From Anadara kagoshimensis (lineage: Eukaryota > Mollusca > Bivalvia > Arcoida > Arcidae), in NCBI GenBank assembly GCA_021292105.1, contig CM037874.1:28465083-28529082 (forward strand): a stretch of DNA of 64,000 nucleotides, read 5' to 3'. The notes beneath the pieces are model-generated. The model had not been told where the DNA came from, searched no databases, and saw only the letters and a program-made list of their open reading frames with translations. Position numbers and translations under genes: made by a program. Positions 1 through 14,181 of the stretch are shown in pieces (position 1 is the first letter of the stretch; every line of letters begins with the position of its first letter).

Positions 1-91
1 GTTTTGCTATGACAATGCATGTAGATGTTTTGTGGTATGTAAAAGAGCCTTTTACATTATTAGATTGTCTAATATGTTTTGTGTTTATTAC

Positions 92-200
92 CTGAAGGTC
101 ATTTGAAGGTGACCACGTGTTAGTCGTTGTATCAAGATACCTCATGTTTATGTTACTAGTTCTGTATCCAGCTGAAGTGGTACTCCGTTTGGACCTGTGA
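92..200 (-). CDS. Possible exon at the start of a GPS-like segment
   Basis: This is a 109-nt exon, phase 2 to 0, with acceptor GATTTTAG and donor GTAATAAA. It is open only in the frame reading TSNINMRYLDTTTNTW and following residues. The pattern aromatic-x-Asp-x(4)-Asn-Thr-Trp resembles the W-containing strand just before the cleavage site in GPS motifs, but the usual GC after the second Trp is absent. The next exon lies outside the window. Confidence 0.4.
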
Positions 201-3200
201 CTAAAATCTTTAAGACAAATGAAAAAGGTATGTTAATGAAATTACAATTAACATTACATGCATACTTTGTGATAAAATTATCAAACGTAAAAGTTAAACT
301 ATATTCTACTATTTTTTAAAAGTTGAAATTTGTTTAATAAGCCATAAAACAGACAAATTAAGTAGAATGCATGATACTTAAAGTGAATTTGAACATTTTA
401 ATCAAACGACGAGTACATTTGTCCGAATCCGCCGTAGGTCAACATCAACCCATGGAAATCAAACGACTCTAGAGGCGTGAAGCACATCACATGATTCTAG
501 TATTAAGATAGAAAGAGAGAGAGAGAGTAAAAAGACTACCTGTACACTGAACAAGGGCTGAAAATTTGTACTCTTTTGCTGGCCACTGATTGACAAGAAC
601 CATCTGGAGACGACGGTTATTTAATAAGGCAGTAAGATATTTTGGATATGTCTCAATTATTTCGTTATTCTTTACTGTTATTTTTACATCAGGCTTTTTT
701 ATATCAGGCATCATATTACCATATAAACCATATACAAAACAGGTTGGGCTCTGCAAACAAAATTTAGAAAATAAGTCAGACTTATGTAATTCATTTTAAA
801 CGCCTAAGTCTCATATCGATGGGTCATCTCCAAAATGTTAACAACTTTCAGAGAGTGTCAATCATCATTGTACCAAAGCACTGGGTTTATTCTAAATAAA
901 CAGCGAGGTGCAATGTGTCTATAAAATGGTATGGTTAAGTAAGCCGTTAAACGGTCTTGTTAACAACATTTTCTTAAAATAAAAGATTTTTGTAATATTT
1001 AGAAAACTGTTTTATAGACAAAAAACTTACTAGCATATATGCCAAACAATCTCATTTCATTTGTTCTGTGGACAGCAACAGACATTGGCTTTAAACATAT
1101 GCGAGAATAAAATAATACTTTTTAAAAGGAATAGAAATAAGAGAAAAAATCTTACCTCGAGGTCAATTTCGAGGACCAAACTATCCGACCCTTTTCTACA
1201 AGTTGATGTGAATATATATCCTCCTTCAACAGTGTTTAAAGGTTCCATACTGGCCCATCGTGATGTGTCACCAAGGACTGAAGAAGAATCCATCGTAAGT
1301 GACGCCGGGTCATCTGGGTCATCAAGATGAACTTCGTCTAAAGATGTATCTACGGCTTTAATTTTCATCACCCCTGCATTTACCTCCTGTGGATTGACCA
1401 CATATGGATACGGATTGCTCACGTAACTTAAAATCTATGGATAAATAGTAGACATAACTGTAACGCAAAACAAAATGATAAGTGTATAGCAATAAATAAC
1501 AAGACACACATATTTAGACAACTTTTACAAAACCCAAGACTTTAGACGTTCAATTTATGTATTATTGCAAGAATCGTTAAATTTACCACCCGGTAAAGGG
1601 TTAAGCCTGTATGGAAATGGGCGGTTTTAAATGACCTCAAGGATAAAAAAACACAGATTCTGTTTACAAATTTAAAAACACATGGTCAGTTATATTTGTT
1701 GAAAAAGTAAAAAATCTAATGAATTAAATGAAATAAATATTTTAAATTCACACAAACAGATAATTATGGAGTTTATGTTTCCTAAATATATTATTTCATG
1801 TTATTGAAATAACAAATAAGTTTATTAATGGGACTGGAGTGGGAAAATGGGTATTTTAAACTGGACTTTATCAATGTATTTATTCTCCATCTACCTATAC
1901 ATTGCTAGTCTATTGTGTTCAAAGTCATTTTTAATCCAATTGTTTAAATCTTTAAAAATGAAATTGAATATGTTACCCTTGACTTGTAAAATAATGTTTA
2001 TATAATGTTCTCCCGCCAAATTGTAAATGACCATCCTTATGTCATTGAGGTACTCTTTGAGGTGAATCCTTATTTTTAAATAAAATTAGAAAAAAAACTT
2101 TTTTAAAGGTATAATGATTAAAGAACAATTTTCTTTAAATAAACCGCATTTATCAAATTCACCCTAATACATTATATATATTCCGAAAATACAACTACAA
2201 CAAATTCCTAAGTGTGCCTCATATTGACCAGGTTTTTTACCTAATAAATTAAAATGTCATTTAAGGTTGTAGGTTAGGAAGAAATTTAAGATTACTGAGA
2301 TTCACAAAGAAACGCTTGAGAGTCTTGAATAATCGAAAAACCTAAATGAGACTTTGGCACTTTGAAGAAATGAATCCGTATTTAAACAAATGAGGAACTG
2401 GAGGTAAAAAAACAAGTTCACCAGCATTCAAATTTCTTAAAAATCGTGTGATTTAATTTAAATGTGACACGTTACATGACAGTTATGTGACTAACTACTG
2501 CTTTCAAGAAACCCAACTTTGCATTGGTAAGACTGTGTGGATATTTTTCTATTTACAACACCCATCAAAGCAGGGACATTAGTAATATGCTCCTTATTAA
2601 AGCAGAACTTAATGGATTATAATAATAATCGGAAAAAATATCTTGATAGAAATTAATTTTGAGAAAATAACTATAAGATTTCAAAATAAAGGATTAAAAA
2701 AATTTTACATTGACTATTTATTTGGAGATTGGCCATTTAGAGATAAGGTTAGTTTTGTTTACATACTAGTATAACATGTGCTTGGTATGAATGTAGGTCA
2801 AACTCCGCCTATTTATCTGTCAATCTCTATTTAAAATACCCAAAACTCTGTTCACTTTAACATTTATTTTGTCTAAAACTCCTCTAAAGAATTTTTGTTT
2901 AAAATTATTTTATCCCTTAAAGTCTATGACAATAACACTTTTAACATAACAAATTTCAGAAAAATATGAAAAATAATATTTAGATATTTTCAAAAAAAAA
3001 TTCCAAACTTTGAAAGTTGCCAAAAAGTTTGAATTTTCTTAGATTCGCCCGATTGTTTTGGCTGCTATTTATACCCCAGACCAGGCCTTTAAACTTTAAT
3101 TCTATGCACATGGATATTTAATGTAATTGTCGCATTATTACAGGATTTATTTTGTTCTGGATAATATGCAAACACCCGTGCTTACAATTTGTCGAAACAC

Positions 3201-6200
3201 GTTTGATGGTTAATGAAGAGTGCTATAGGCAAACATACATGTATAGTAATTTTGTTTTCTTCCATCCGATCTCTGAATGTACTCCATTTTGGAAATGCAA
3301 ATGAACCGTATGCATTGTTGTAGTTTGAATCCATATCACTCCCTGAGCTTTCACAGATGTTATTGATAATAGTGCGTTAGTTACTTGAACTGAAGTACAT
3401 TAGTAGAATTTAGCACTGCATTCATGAGATTTTCCAAAGTGTTTTCCAATTTTGTTACAACACTTTCAATCTAAAATAAAAATTGTATTGAAACTTGTGA
3501 ACTTAGAAATAGTCGGAAATTACAAATTACACCAGTATTTATTTTACAGTACTAAAGGGGCCGTTTCGGAATACAATTCTTTTTCAGTAGTGTTTGGACA
3601 AAAATTGTGGAACAATTACATAGAGTAAATAAGGACACAGAACAAAATTACATATTACGGATCCTGTTTGTAGAATGTCTGGTAATAAACATTTGCGGGT
3701 TCTAATAACAAAAGATAGACGAAAGAGCCTTTGGTGACCTCGATTCTCCTAACCTTTACCTTTCCTTCAATGAGTACTTATTGGTATGGTACGAAATCCT
3801 TGTAGTATTTTCAAAAGAACGGGAACGTGTGTTTAAAAGGCAATTCAACACTTTAACTGACTGTTGATACCATATATGTGCCACGGATAAAATAGTCCCT
3901 TTACTTGTAGTTGAGACAGTGCCTTTCAGAGTGGATTGCTAGCCATACTCAGTCCAGTGACTAGTAGATTGTTTGTAATATGACTCATGATTTAAATAAA
4001 TTGCAAAGGTTGAATAAACCACTACAAAAACAAAATTGAATTTTTCTAGTGCTTACAACAACTTTGTGCAAATAAAAAAAACCTAATGACCTGATTATTC
4101 GAATAGATAAAAGCTATTCAGAACATTTATCTGGGCTCTGACATATGTGGTGTAATCAACGAAAACTGATATCTGCAACTTTAATCATCAATTAAAATAG
4201 TAATATGGAACATAGAGAATTTCAATAAAATAATACATGTCTTACCTGCGATGACGCTGTTGAAGTATTATTAAGAACGTTATTGAAAAGAAGCTGGGCC
4301 GTTTTATTCACAAAATCATTTGCTTCTGCTTCTGACACGTTATTGAAATTCTGTTGGAGTGCACTTTCCAGCTCTTGAATTGAACCTGCATTATAAAGAA
4401 CAAACAACATTGGTTTCTCATGAAAATTATCAATGTAAACAAAATAAGTATTTTTGCACCAAAAATAGAATTTTTAAAAAATAGAGGTGCAAGATATCTT
4501 CATCTTATACCCCTTGTGCAAAATAGCCTACACGCTGCTTATCCCGCAAAATTTTATCAACAAAATCAGGGGGTTTCGATAAGTTGAAATTGATTCTAAA
4601 TTTACATATTGTATTTTCTGGTGCAAGAAATAGAATCAATCACTACTTGTAGTGCCAGATAAGGAAATCGCAATCCTCGGCAAGCCTCGTTCTGGACCAA
4701 AGATATTAGAACTCGGGTTGAGATTTTCCTATCTTGCAGCGCAAGTTGTATTAGATTTTATTAGTCTTGGGAATATCTTATCACCACAGATGCTTATACA
4801 CAATTCTGTACGAAGGACTATTGAAAAATAATGTATTAGTGTTAAGTATAACTGAACAAAAATTCAACCTTTTCAAAATAAGAAGTAAGAATAGTATTCT
4901 AGAAGGAAATATTTTTTCAGAATTTTTGCTTTAACGTATCGAACACCCTTTTTTGGCAAATTACACCTCTGCCTAATTGCAAGCACATGTTTGAATATTC
5001 ATGAGGTGGTGATTGAAAACTACAATAAACATATTTTTTACAAACCTGGTACAGTCGTCGTGGCTTCCTGTCCTGGTGTTGAGGTCAAATCTGTAAGCGA
5101 AAACATTAGATTCTTGTTTAGAAATAATGTCATTTGGAGAGAACAATGACAATGATTGCCCATGTATGTTTTTATATTACTACAACATAAACTGGAGTTG
5201 TTGTTTTACATAGAAAGTTAGACATATCCTTTTTTCACTTTAGATTATTTGTAGAATCGTAATAATAAACAAAAATACCAGTCCATATCAAAATCAAAAT
5301 CAAGAGCAAATAGCGGTTTGAAAAGTGGTAAATTGAATGAAATTAAATGAAACACGCGAAAAACCAAACAAATATAATAATCATGATTAAATTAAGTTCC
5401 TGTGTCACATCTATATTATTACAATTATTCACAACTCATATCAAGAATACAAACAAAAAATAGATTTATACTTGGAATAATTATTCTTATTATTGGTATA
5501 AATGACTGGGTATAAAAACAATCAAAAACTTGTTTACGGAGTTAGAGTCATTCTTGTATCCCTACTAGCTTGTTTCAAACGTTGACAAACAACGACAATT
5601 TGAAATTGATGTTTTATTAGTAATTTGTTTATGCAGAATAAACATTAAGTAATTTTGTAATGTTATAGAGAAGACAAGGGTTGCATTTAACTTCATTTTT
5701 CTACAGCAACGTTTATAATCTGCTGTATGTTGAATGATAACAGTGTATCTTTACTTATATTAATATTGATGTAGGAAATAATATACATTTCTGTGTTCTC
5801 GAATTAAAAAACCAACAACAATTATTCGCAAAAAATGCATTCACTTTACCACGTTTCACAAAACTCAAAAAATTTATATTTATCTAGTTAATTTAAACTT
5901 GCTGGCATATTAGACAAAAACTGAGGTATACTCCCTCATGCAAAGTATTTCCTTAGCTTAATTTGGTAAATTATATTTTGGTTCTTTGGGTAGCTTTTCA
6001 ATATCTTCGAAATAATTTTGGTTTCATAGTTTTGGTCCAAGCACTACTGATGAGGAATTGTATTCTGAAACGGCCGTCTAGTGCTGTAAAATTAAAACTG
6101 GTATAATATGTAATTTAAACCACTGAGCCGATATCTCTGCTGGTGGCTGGTGCCCCGAGGATATCACCAACTCAGTAGGCAATAATTTTGTATTATTGTC

Positions 6201-7815
6201 AGAAATATACTATAATTGTCTAAATTTCCTGCAAGTTAAAATTTGAAATTTCTCAAAAACTAAGGTATACTCCCTCATGCAAAGTATTTCCTTAGCTTAA
6301 TTTGGTAAATTATATTTTGTTCCTTTGGGTAGCTTTTCAATATCTTCGATATAATTTTGGTTTCATAGTTTTGGTCCAAGCACTACTGATGAGGAATTGT
6401 ATTCTGAAACGGCCGTCTAGTGCTGTAAAATTAAAACTGGTATAATATTTAATTTAAACCCCTGAGCCGATATCTCTGCTGGTGGCTGGTGCCCCGAGGA
6501 TATCACCAACTCAGTAGGCAATAATTTCGTATTATTGTCAGAAATATACTATAATTGCCTAATTTCCTGCAAGTTAAAATTTGAAATTTCTCAAAAACTA
6601 AGGTATACTCCCTCATGCAAAGTATTTCCTTAGCTTAATTTGGTAAATTATATTTTGGTCCTTTGGGTAGCTTTTTAATATCTCCGAAATAATTTTGGTT
6701 TCATAGTTTTGGTCCAAGCACTACTGATGAGGAATTGTATTCTGATATAATATGTAAATACAGTATATTTTGATTAATGTTATAAAGGTATCCTATGTTT
6801 TAAAAATTTAGGGAAAAAATTTGTTTATGAGATTTTTCGAACTATTTATTCAAAAATGTTTAGTTTTCTTCAAGATTGATTTAGAGCACAATTGCAATAA
6901 ATATTCACTCTGTACATGTCTGATAAACGTGACGATTTTGTTGCGTGTGATACCTATCATCACGTCAGTAATACAATGTTTTGAATTTTTTTTTTTTTTT
7001 TCAAGTAATTCAAAGGTTATTCCATGAGACTTTCCTTTTAATTGTGTTTAAGTCATCCTATCATAGTATTTATGCCTATATCCGTTTGACTATGTAAACA
7101 AGTGCATGTGGGACGAACATAGCCATATCCTAATCCTAAACCAAAGACTAATCTCTCACATCTGGCCAATTAAGTGATTTACATACCTGGTACCACTGTC
7201 GTAGTGATTGTTGTTTCTGTTGAACTTTCTAGCGTAGCTGTAAAATAATATGTTCATTGCAACTTATTTATTTATTTTTTTTTTTTCAATATCTCTGTAA
7301 CAAGCATAGTATGAATAATTCATTAACATAGTTAACATGTGATTTGTTATACTGTCCTTTTGAAAACGTATTTCGTACTACTGTACAATTCCATTTCTAT
7401 GACACATAGTTGCTTGATTATAAGTTGGTTTTTCTTCTAAAATAGGCAATGGTATAAATAATACAGTACAATAGTTCCCCTTTTATGTATCTATCTCACT
7501 CTCAGACATGGTGAGGATGCTTTAACGTTAGTAAAAAATTAGTCAGGCTGCACTCACATATTAAAAACATAATTAGAAAATAAAATTTTAAAAATTGGTT
7601 TCACACTGTTGGTCCACTATTGATAAGGATTTGTATTTCAAAACAACCGTCTAGTACTGTAATATTAAAACTAGTATGTAATATGTAATTATGATTTCAC
7701 AAATTCCTAAGACGCACACTTAAATTTTATTAATTTTTTTCGCAATTGTTCAGATACGCAAACATCTTGATTCCCTTTTATTCTTTTGATAATAAAGTGT
7801 ATTCTTTTGATAATA

Positions 7816-7858
<43 letters not shown>

Positions 7859-9642
7859 TTTTGTTTTTTTTTACATACCAACTTCACAATTCACTCCTGT
7901 ATATCCATTATTGCACAAACAATAGTACAATGCTCCATAATTCAGACAGCTTCCACCATTTTGACAAGGGTCTGGCAAACATGGACCTGTATTTATATAT
8001 TTAAAATTAACACAAATTGGTACATTTTTAATGTTTGGGTCTTATGCTAATGGTGTTTTAGATGTTAAAGTAAATCCTATATAGATAGCTACACCTACCA
8101 GAATCAAATATAATAATAAAAGGAAGGTGAAACCATGAGACCTCAATTATACCAAAGATTATTGTGTATACAGAGAAACAACGCTGGTAATAATATTGCA
8201 ATCACGGATATACAGCTGACTTGAGGACTTTGATAAGCTTAATAAAAAACCGTCTAGTAATGAAATGTTTAATGAAATTTGGTGCTAATATCAAACAAAA
8301 TTTTCAAACTGTATATTTTATGGTGATGTGTCTAAAAAACGTAAAATTTTCAATAAGAACGTTATATACTTTCCTGTTAGAATCTTACAAAATCTTTGTA
8401 TATAAAAATTATTGTACGTTTTACAAGACAGTCCAAAACAGGGTAAAAAAAAACCTATACAGTCTTCAAAATTAGTTATATTTTGTCTTGCACACTGACT
8501 GATAACGAGAATAAATGACAGTTCCTCTACTTTCTACGAAAGTGATTTTGTCCAAATTCCTATGTGTATTTGGAGCTTAAATAATCAAAACCAAACATAC
8601 TAATCCATGTCCGAACCACAATCAAGAAGCAAAGTAAAAGCTCTAGAACTGACAAGACAGGTTAGATACGTGAACTTCCACCAGGAAAGTGAGGTATCTA
8701 ACAGGAAAGTGAGGCCTGGTGCTCCGAAAGAATAGGCACGTCCTGTTCAGCTAGCTACACCGGCTATGTGTGTAATCAAAATTGTATGAAAGACACATAG
8801 AACTATTGCACGTCAAATATACCCAGGGTATTTTTAGACAAAGAGACATCAAACGTATCAACAATACTTTGATTACGGTCATATCACTTTTAATGACCTT
8901 AATAAGCCAAGTATTGCAATATGGCCGAGTCAACAATTCATTGTCAAACAGCTTCCTTATACAAAGTCCCTGTAGTAGGACCACGCTTTACCATAGCGTA
9001 TTAATTAGAAAACAAAAACACCATCAGCAGCAGAAACAGGTATATTTGCAAAGAACGGGAAAGCTGACAATAGAAAAATAAGTTCATCACGTTTTCCATA
9101 AGTTTCAAATGTAGCCTTTCGTGGGCGTTAAAATTCAGGTACAAGACTAATTATAAGTAGAATTTATGGAATCAGTCGTATTATTTATTTCAAGCTCACT
9201 AGGATAAATGACTTTCACACAGTCTCCAAGTTTAGGATTTTGTAAGAGACAGAACGTCATCTATTTATTTTTATGTGGAGTTGAATGATTTGTCGACAGT
9301 CTTAAATAGGTTCTGCATACATTCTGCTTTATAAAGAAACAAATCAGCAAGCAATGGTGCACAGATTGGTATCATAGAGTAATATCACCTTTGATTTTCA
9401 GGATTTTAAAAAATAACATATTGAATGCTATACATACCTGATGCAGTAGTTGTTGTTGCTGCTTCTGTTGAACTGGCTAGCGTATCTTGAAAAAAATTAT
9501 CAAATGCATCTAGTTTTTTTTTTTTTTTTTTTTTTTGTAATTCCTGTTTTTATTGTCCCAGACATTAAATAGGGATGGTCAAGTGCCAGGGTTGGGGCCA
9601 CTGGGTTCACTTGCCGGGTAACAAAAGGACAATTTTACAAAT

Positions 9643-9711
<69 letters not shown>

Positions 9712-9844
9712 CACACCATCAAGCACCTAAGTAAATGACAAATATATAGTTTTGTTTCCAATATTTCCAACATTTTATCTATTATATTTCCTTTGGTATT
9801 GTACTTGTATATTCTTTTCAGTTTTGTATGGGTTTTTCTTTATA

Positions 9845-9894
<50 letters not shown>

Positions 9895-10469
9895 AACCCC
9901 TATGAGATTTAGATACAAACAGTATATATAATTCAGATACAAACAATATATATTATACATTTTCATGATAAAGGCATAGTTCTAAGCATCAGGAAACATT
10001 TTATACACTATAAATGTTGATGATTTATTTCTACTACCACTTCTGCAGCACTAACACCACAGTCACATCAGATAAAGAAAGTATATCATTCGTCAAAGAT
10101 ATTGATCCATGGGTCCCAAAATTCCAGAAATTTAGCATAAAGATTATTTTTTATTGCAATGATTTTTTCAATATTAATCTGATATTTAAGACTCATTTTC
10201 CATGTACTTAAATTTGGCAGTTTTTTATGCATTTAGTTTATTTATTGATGTAACCATTGGAAAAATCAAATCATAAAACTTTCATTTTTATGACCCTTTC
10301 AATCGCATAGCTAAACAGTAATTTGTTAAGTGGATAAATAAAAATGATTTATGTTTGACACCTTTATTTGTTTAACTGACTTATCTATTCTATCACTATC
10401 AATAAGACAGCTGAATTAAAAAATACTTTATGCTTAAATTGGCAATCGGATAGCAATAGTAGTGTTATT

Positions 10470-10529
<60 letters not shown>

Positions 10530-10621
10530 GTCACGAAACTTCAATGTTTCACTTCTTCGAAGCAGCACATTAAAACATATCACCTCATAATTAAAAATCT
10601 TCATTTGGGCGACTTTCAAGT

Positions 10622-10673
<52 letters not shown>

Positions 10674-13600
10674 ATTTTACATACCAACTTCACAATTCTG
10701 TCCGGTATATCTATAATCACACAAACAATAGTATGTTGATTCATATTTCACACAGGTTCCACCATTTTGACAAGGGTTTGGGATACATGCATCTGTACAA
10801 AAAAACGTACAATTTATATATTCAAAATCACGTCTTTACACAAATTAATAAACCTGTAATATTTGGGCCTTATAATATGAGTGTTAATGTGTAAACAAGA
10901 CCTGTCAGAAAAACAGCATACTAGAGATTTTAACTCGTATGCTTGTTCAGACAAGTAAAATCTTGTTGGGTGAGTTCTAATAATTATAGTACTCTATCTG
11001 AATATATATAGATATGTAACTGATATATAGATAGTCACACCTGTCACAATTACATATACGAATAAAAGGAAGGTGGAGTCTTGAGACCTCAACTATATCA
11101 AAGATTATTTTGTAAACAGAGACGCCATACTGTTAACAATATTTTAATGGCGATTATACAACTTTCTTAAGGACTTTCAATAATTTAAAAGTCGTGTGAT
11201 AAATTAAAAATTTGATGAAATTTGTTGCTAATATCGAACAGGAATCTTAAACCGTATGTTTCATGATAATATTTCTCACAAACGTAAATGTTTCAATATA
11301 CAACGTCATTATACAAACGTTTACAAAATCATTTTATATAAAAATTATTGCATGTATATAAGACCGTCCTCAAAAGGGTTTAACATTACATATTATACCA
11401 GTTTTATATTTTCAGCACTAGATGGCCGTTTCGAAACACAATCCTTCATCAGTAATGCTAAAATCTTTATTATTAGTAACATCTTGTCTTGTACACTGAC
11501 TGGTAACGAGAATAAATTACGGGCCCACCCAAATCTCTACGTAAGTGACTGTGTCCAAATTCTTGTGTATCGGTCGAACTTTTCCTTATAGTGTTTTTTT
11601 TAATATACCACAAAAACTTCCTATCAAACACATATATAACGGTCTCTATGAAACAAAATTATACCGGTCCATATCAAAAATATACCATACATGTTAACTT
11701 GGGAATCCCCAAAGAAGAGTTAAAATTAAAAAAAACTGACTTTTATAACAAAAAACATATTGAAGGCTCTATATACCTGATGCACTTGATGTTGTTTCTG
11801 CTTGTGTTGAACTTACTTCAACGACTGAAAAACAATTAATAAAACAATTTTAATGTGGCATATGGAGATTCATAGTTTGAATATAATATGTAATATACTT
11901 TGTATTTACTAACTTAATGTTTCAAAGTTAATCATAAAAATGGATAAGATGGCAAATACACGTGCCGAGGCACACACAATTTGTATGATTGTGTGAGTGT
12001 GGCTGTAAAATTTAACATGTGCTCATTAGTCTCTCTCTTTTCGGTTAGTATTCTTCGCTAGAAGTTATGTTTTGCATTATTCGGTTAAGACATGGAACTC
12101 ATCTAACGGAAAAAGTTTACAACCTTCAAAAAACAAACTGACTTTTATAACAAAAACATATTGAAGGCTCTATATACCTGGTGCACTTGATATTGTTTCT
12201 GCTTGTGTTGAACTTTCTTCCACGACTGAAAAACAATTAATAAAACAATTTTAATGTGCAATATGGAGTTTCAGAGTTTAAATATAATATGTAAAATGCT
12301 TTTTACTTGCTAACTGCAGTTTCAGAGTTAACATCAAAAACGGATAAGATGGCGACTTTATACTGAAATTTGAAACGGTATGCACGATACGCACACACGC
12401 AATACAAAATACACATGCCTAGGCACACACAATTGCTGTGATTGTGTGAGCGTGGCTGTAGATTTAACATGTGCTCATTAGTCTCTCTCTCTCTTCTCTC
12501 TCTCTCTCTCACATACATACACACACACACATGCCGAGGCAAACACAATTTGTATGATTGTGTGAGTGTGGCTGTAAAATTTAACATGTGCTCATTAGTC
12601 TCTCTCTCTCTCTCTCTCACACATACATACACACACAACACCATGACGAGGCAAACACAATTTGTATGATTGTGTGAGTGTGGCTGTAAAATTTAACATG
12701 TGCTCATTAGTCTCTCTCTCTCGCTCTCTCACATACATATACACACACACACACATGACGAGGCACACACAATTTGTATGATTGTGTGAGTGTGGCTGTA
12801 AGATTTAACATGTGCTCATTAGTCTCTCTCTTTTTGGTTGGTATTCTTTGCTAGAAGTTTTGTTTTGCATTATTCGGTTAAAACATGGAATTCATCTAAC
12901 GGAGAAACAGTTTTGCAACCTTCAAACAACAAACTGACTTTTATACAAAAAACATATTGAAGGCTCTATATACCTGGTGCACTTGATGTTGTTTCTGCTT
13001 GTGTTGAACTTACTTCAACGACTGAAAAACAATTAATAAAACAATTTTAAGTGCCATATGGAGTTTCAGAGTTTGAATATAATGTGTAAAATACTTTTTA
13101 CTTGCTAACTGCAGTTTCAAAGTTAATCATACAAAATGGATAAGATGGCGATTTTATACTGAAATTTTAAACGGTATGGACGATACTCACACGCAATCAC
13201 AAAATACACATGCCGAGGCACAATCAATTGCTATGATTGTGTGCGTGTGACTGTAAGATTTAACATGTGTCCATTAGTCTCTCTCTTTTGGTTGGTATTC
13301 CTTGGTAGAAGTGTTGTTTTGCATTATTCTGTTAAGACATGGAATTCATCTAACGGAAAAAGTTTACAACCTTCAAAAAACAAACTGACTTTTATAACAA
13401 AAACATATTGAAGGTTCTATATACCTGATGCACTTGATGTTGTTTCTGCTTGTGTTGAACTTACTTCAACGACTGAAAAACAATTAATAAAACAATTTAA
13501 TGTGGCATATGGAGATTCATAGTTTGAATATAATATGTAATATACTTTGTATTTACTAACTTAATGTTTCAAAGTTAATCATAAAAATGGATAAGATGGC

Positions 13601-14130
13601 AAATACACGTGCCGAGGCACACACAATTTGTATGATTGTGTGAGTGTGGCTGTAAAATTTAACATGTGCTCATTAGTCTCTCTCTTTTCGGTTGGTATTC
13701 TTCGCTAGAAGTTATGTTTTGCATTATTCGGTTAAGACATGGAACTCATCTAACGGAAAAAGTTTACAACCTTCAAAAAACAAACTGACTTTTATAACAA
13801 AAACATATTGAAGGCTCTATATACCTGGTGCACTTGATATTGTTTCTGCTTGTGTTGAACTTTCTTCCACGACTGAAACACAATTAATAAAACAATTTTA
13901 ATGTGCAATATGGAGTTTCAGAGTTTAAATATAATATGTAAAATGCTTTTTACTTGCTAACTGCAGTTTCAGAGTTAACCATCAAAAACTGGATAAGATG
14001 GCGACTTTATACTGAAATTTGAAACGGTATGCACGATACTCACACACGCAATCACAAAATACACATGCCGAGGCACACACAATTGCTATGATTGTGTGAG
14101 CGTGGCTGTAAGATTTAACATGTGCTCATT

Positions 14131-14181
<51 letters not shown>

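Larger units (their letters stand above)
7786..8500 (-). repeat. Segmental duplication copy 1 (EGF exon 2 and flank)
   Basis: This block holds the (TG)n tract, the EGF exon and downstream sequence including AATAAAAGGAAGGTG and GAGACCTCAA. It matches the block at 10620-11570 in the same order. The EGF modules therefore arose by duplication of about 0.8 kb including intron sequence. Confidence 0.7.
10620..11570 (-). repeat. Segmental duplication copy 2 (EGF exon 1 and flank)
   Basis: This is the partner of 7786-8500: a (TG)n tract, an EGF exon, then AATAAAAGGAAGGTG, GAGACCTCAA and CAAAGATTATT in the same order. It is more diverged outside the exon than inside, as expected if the exon is under selection. 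Confidence 0.7.

Noticed and set aside
3235-3345. Possible exon on the minus strand reading SDMDSNYNNAYGSFAFPKWS
   Set aside because: It would need a ~37-bp intron before it, its acceptor lacks a pyrimidine tract, and the exons at 3385 and 1426 already join in phase without it.
7786-8050. ORFs with Cys-Val or Ser-Leu runs (also at 10434, 10628, 12303, 14115, 17392)
   Set aside because: They are translations of TG, CT and GA microsatellites.
8782-9081. ORF of 99 residues on the plus strand
   Set aside because: It lies within a family A repeat and is not open in other copies.
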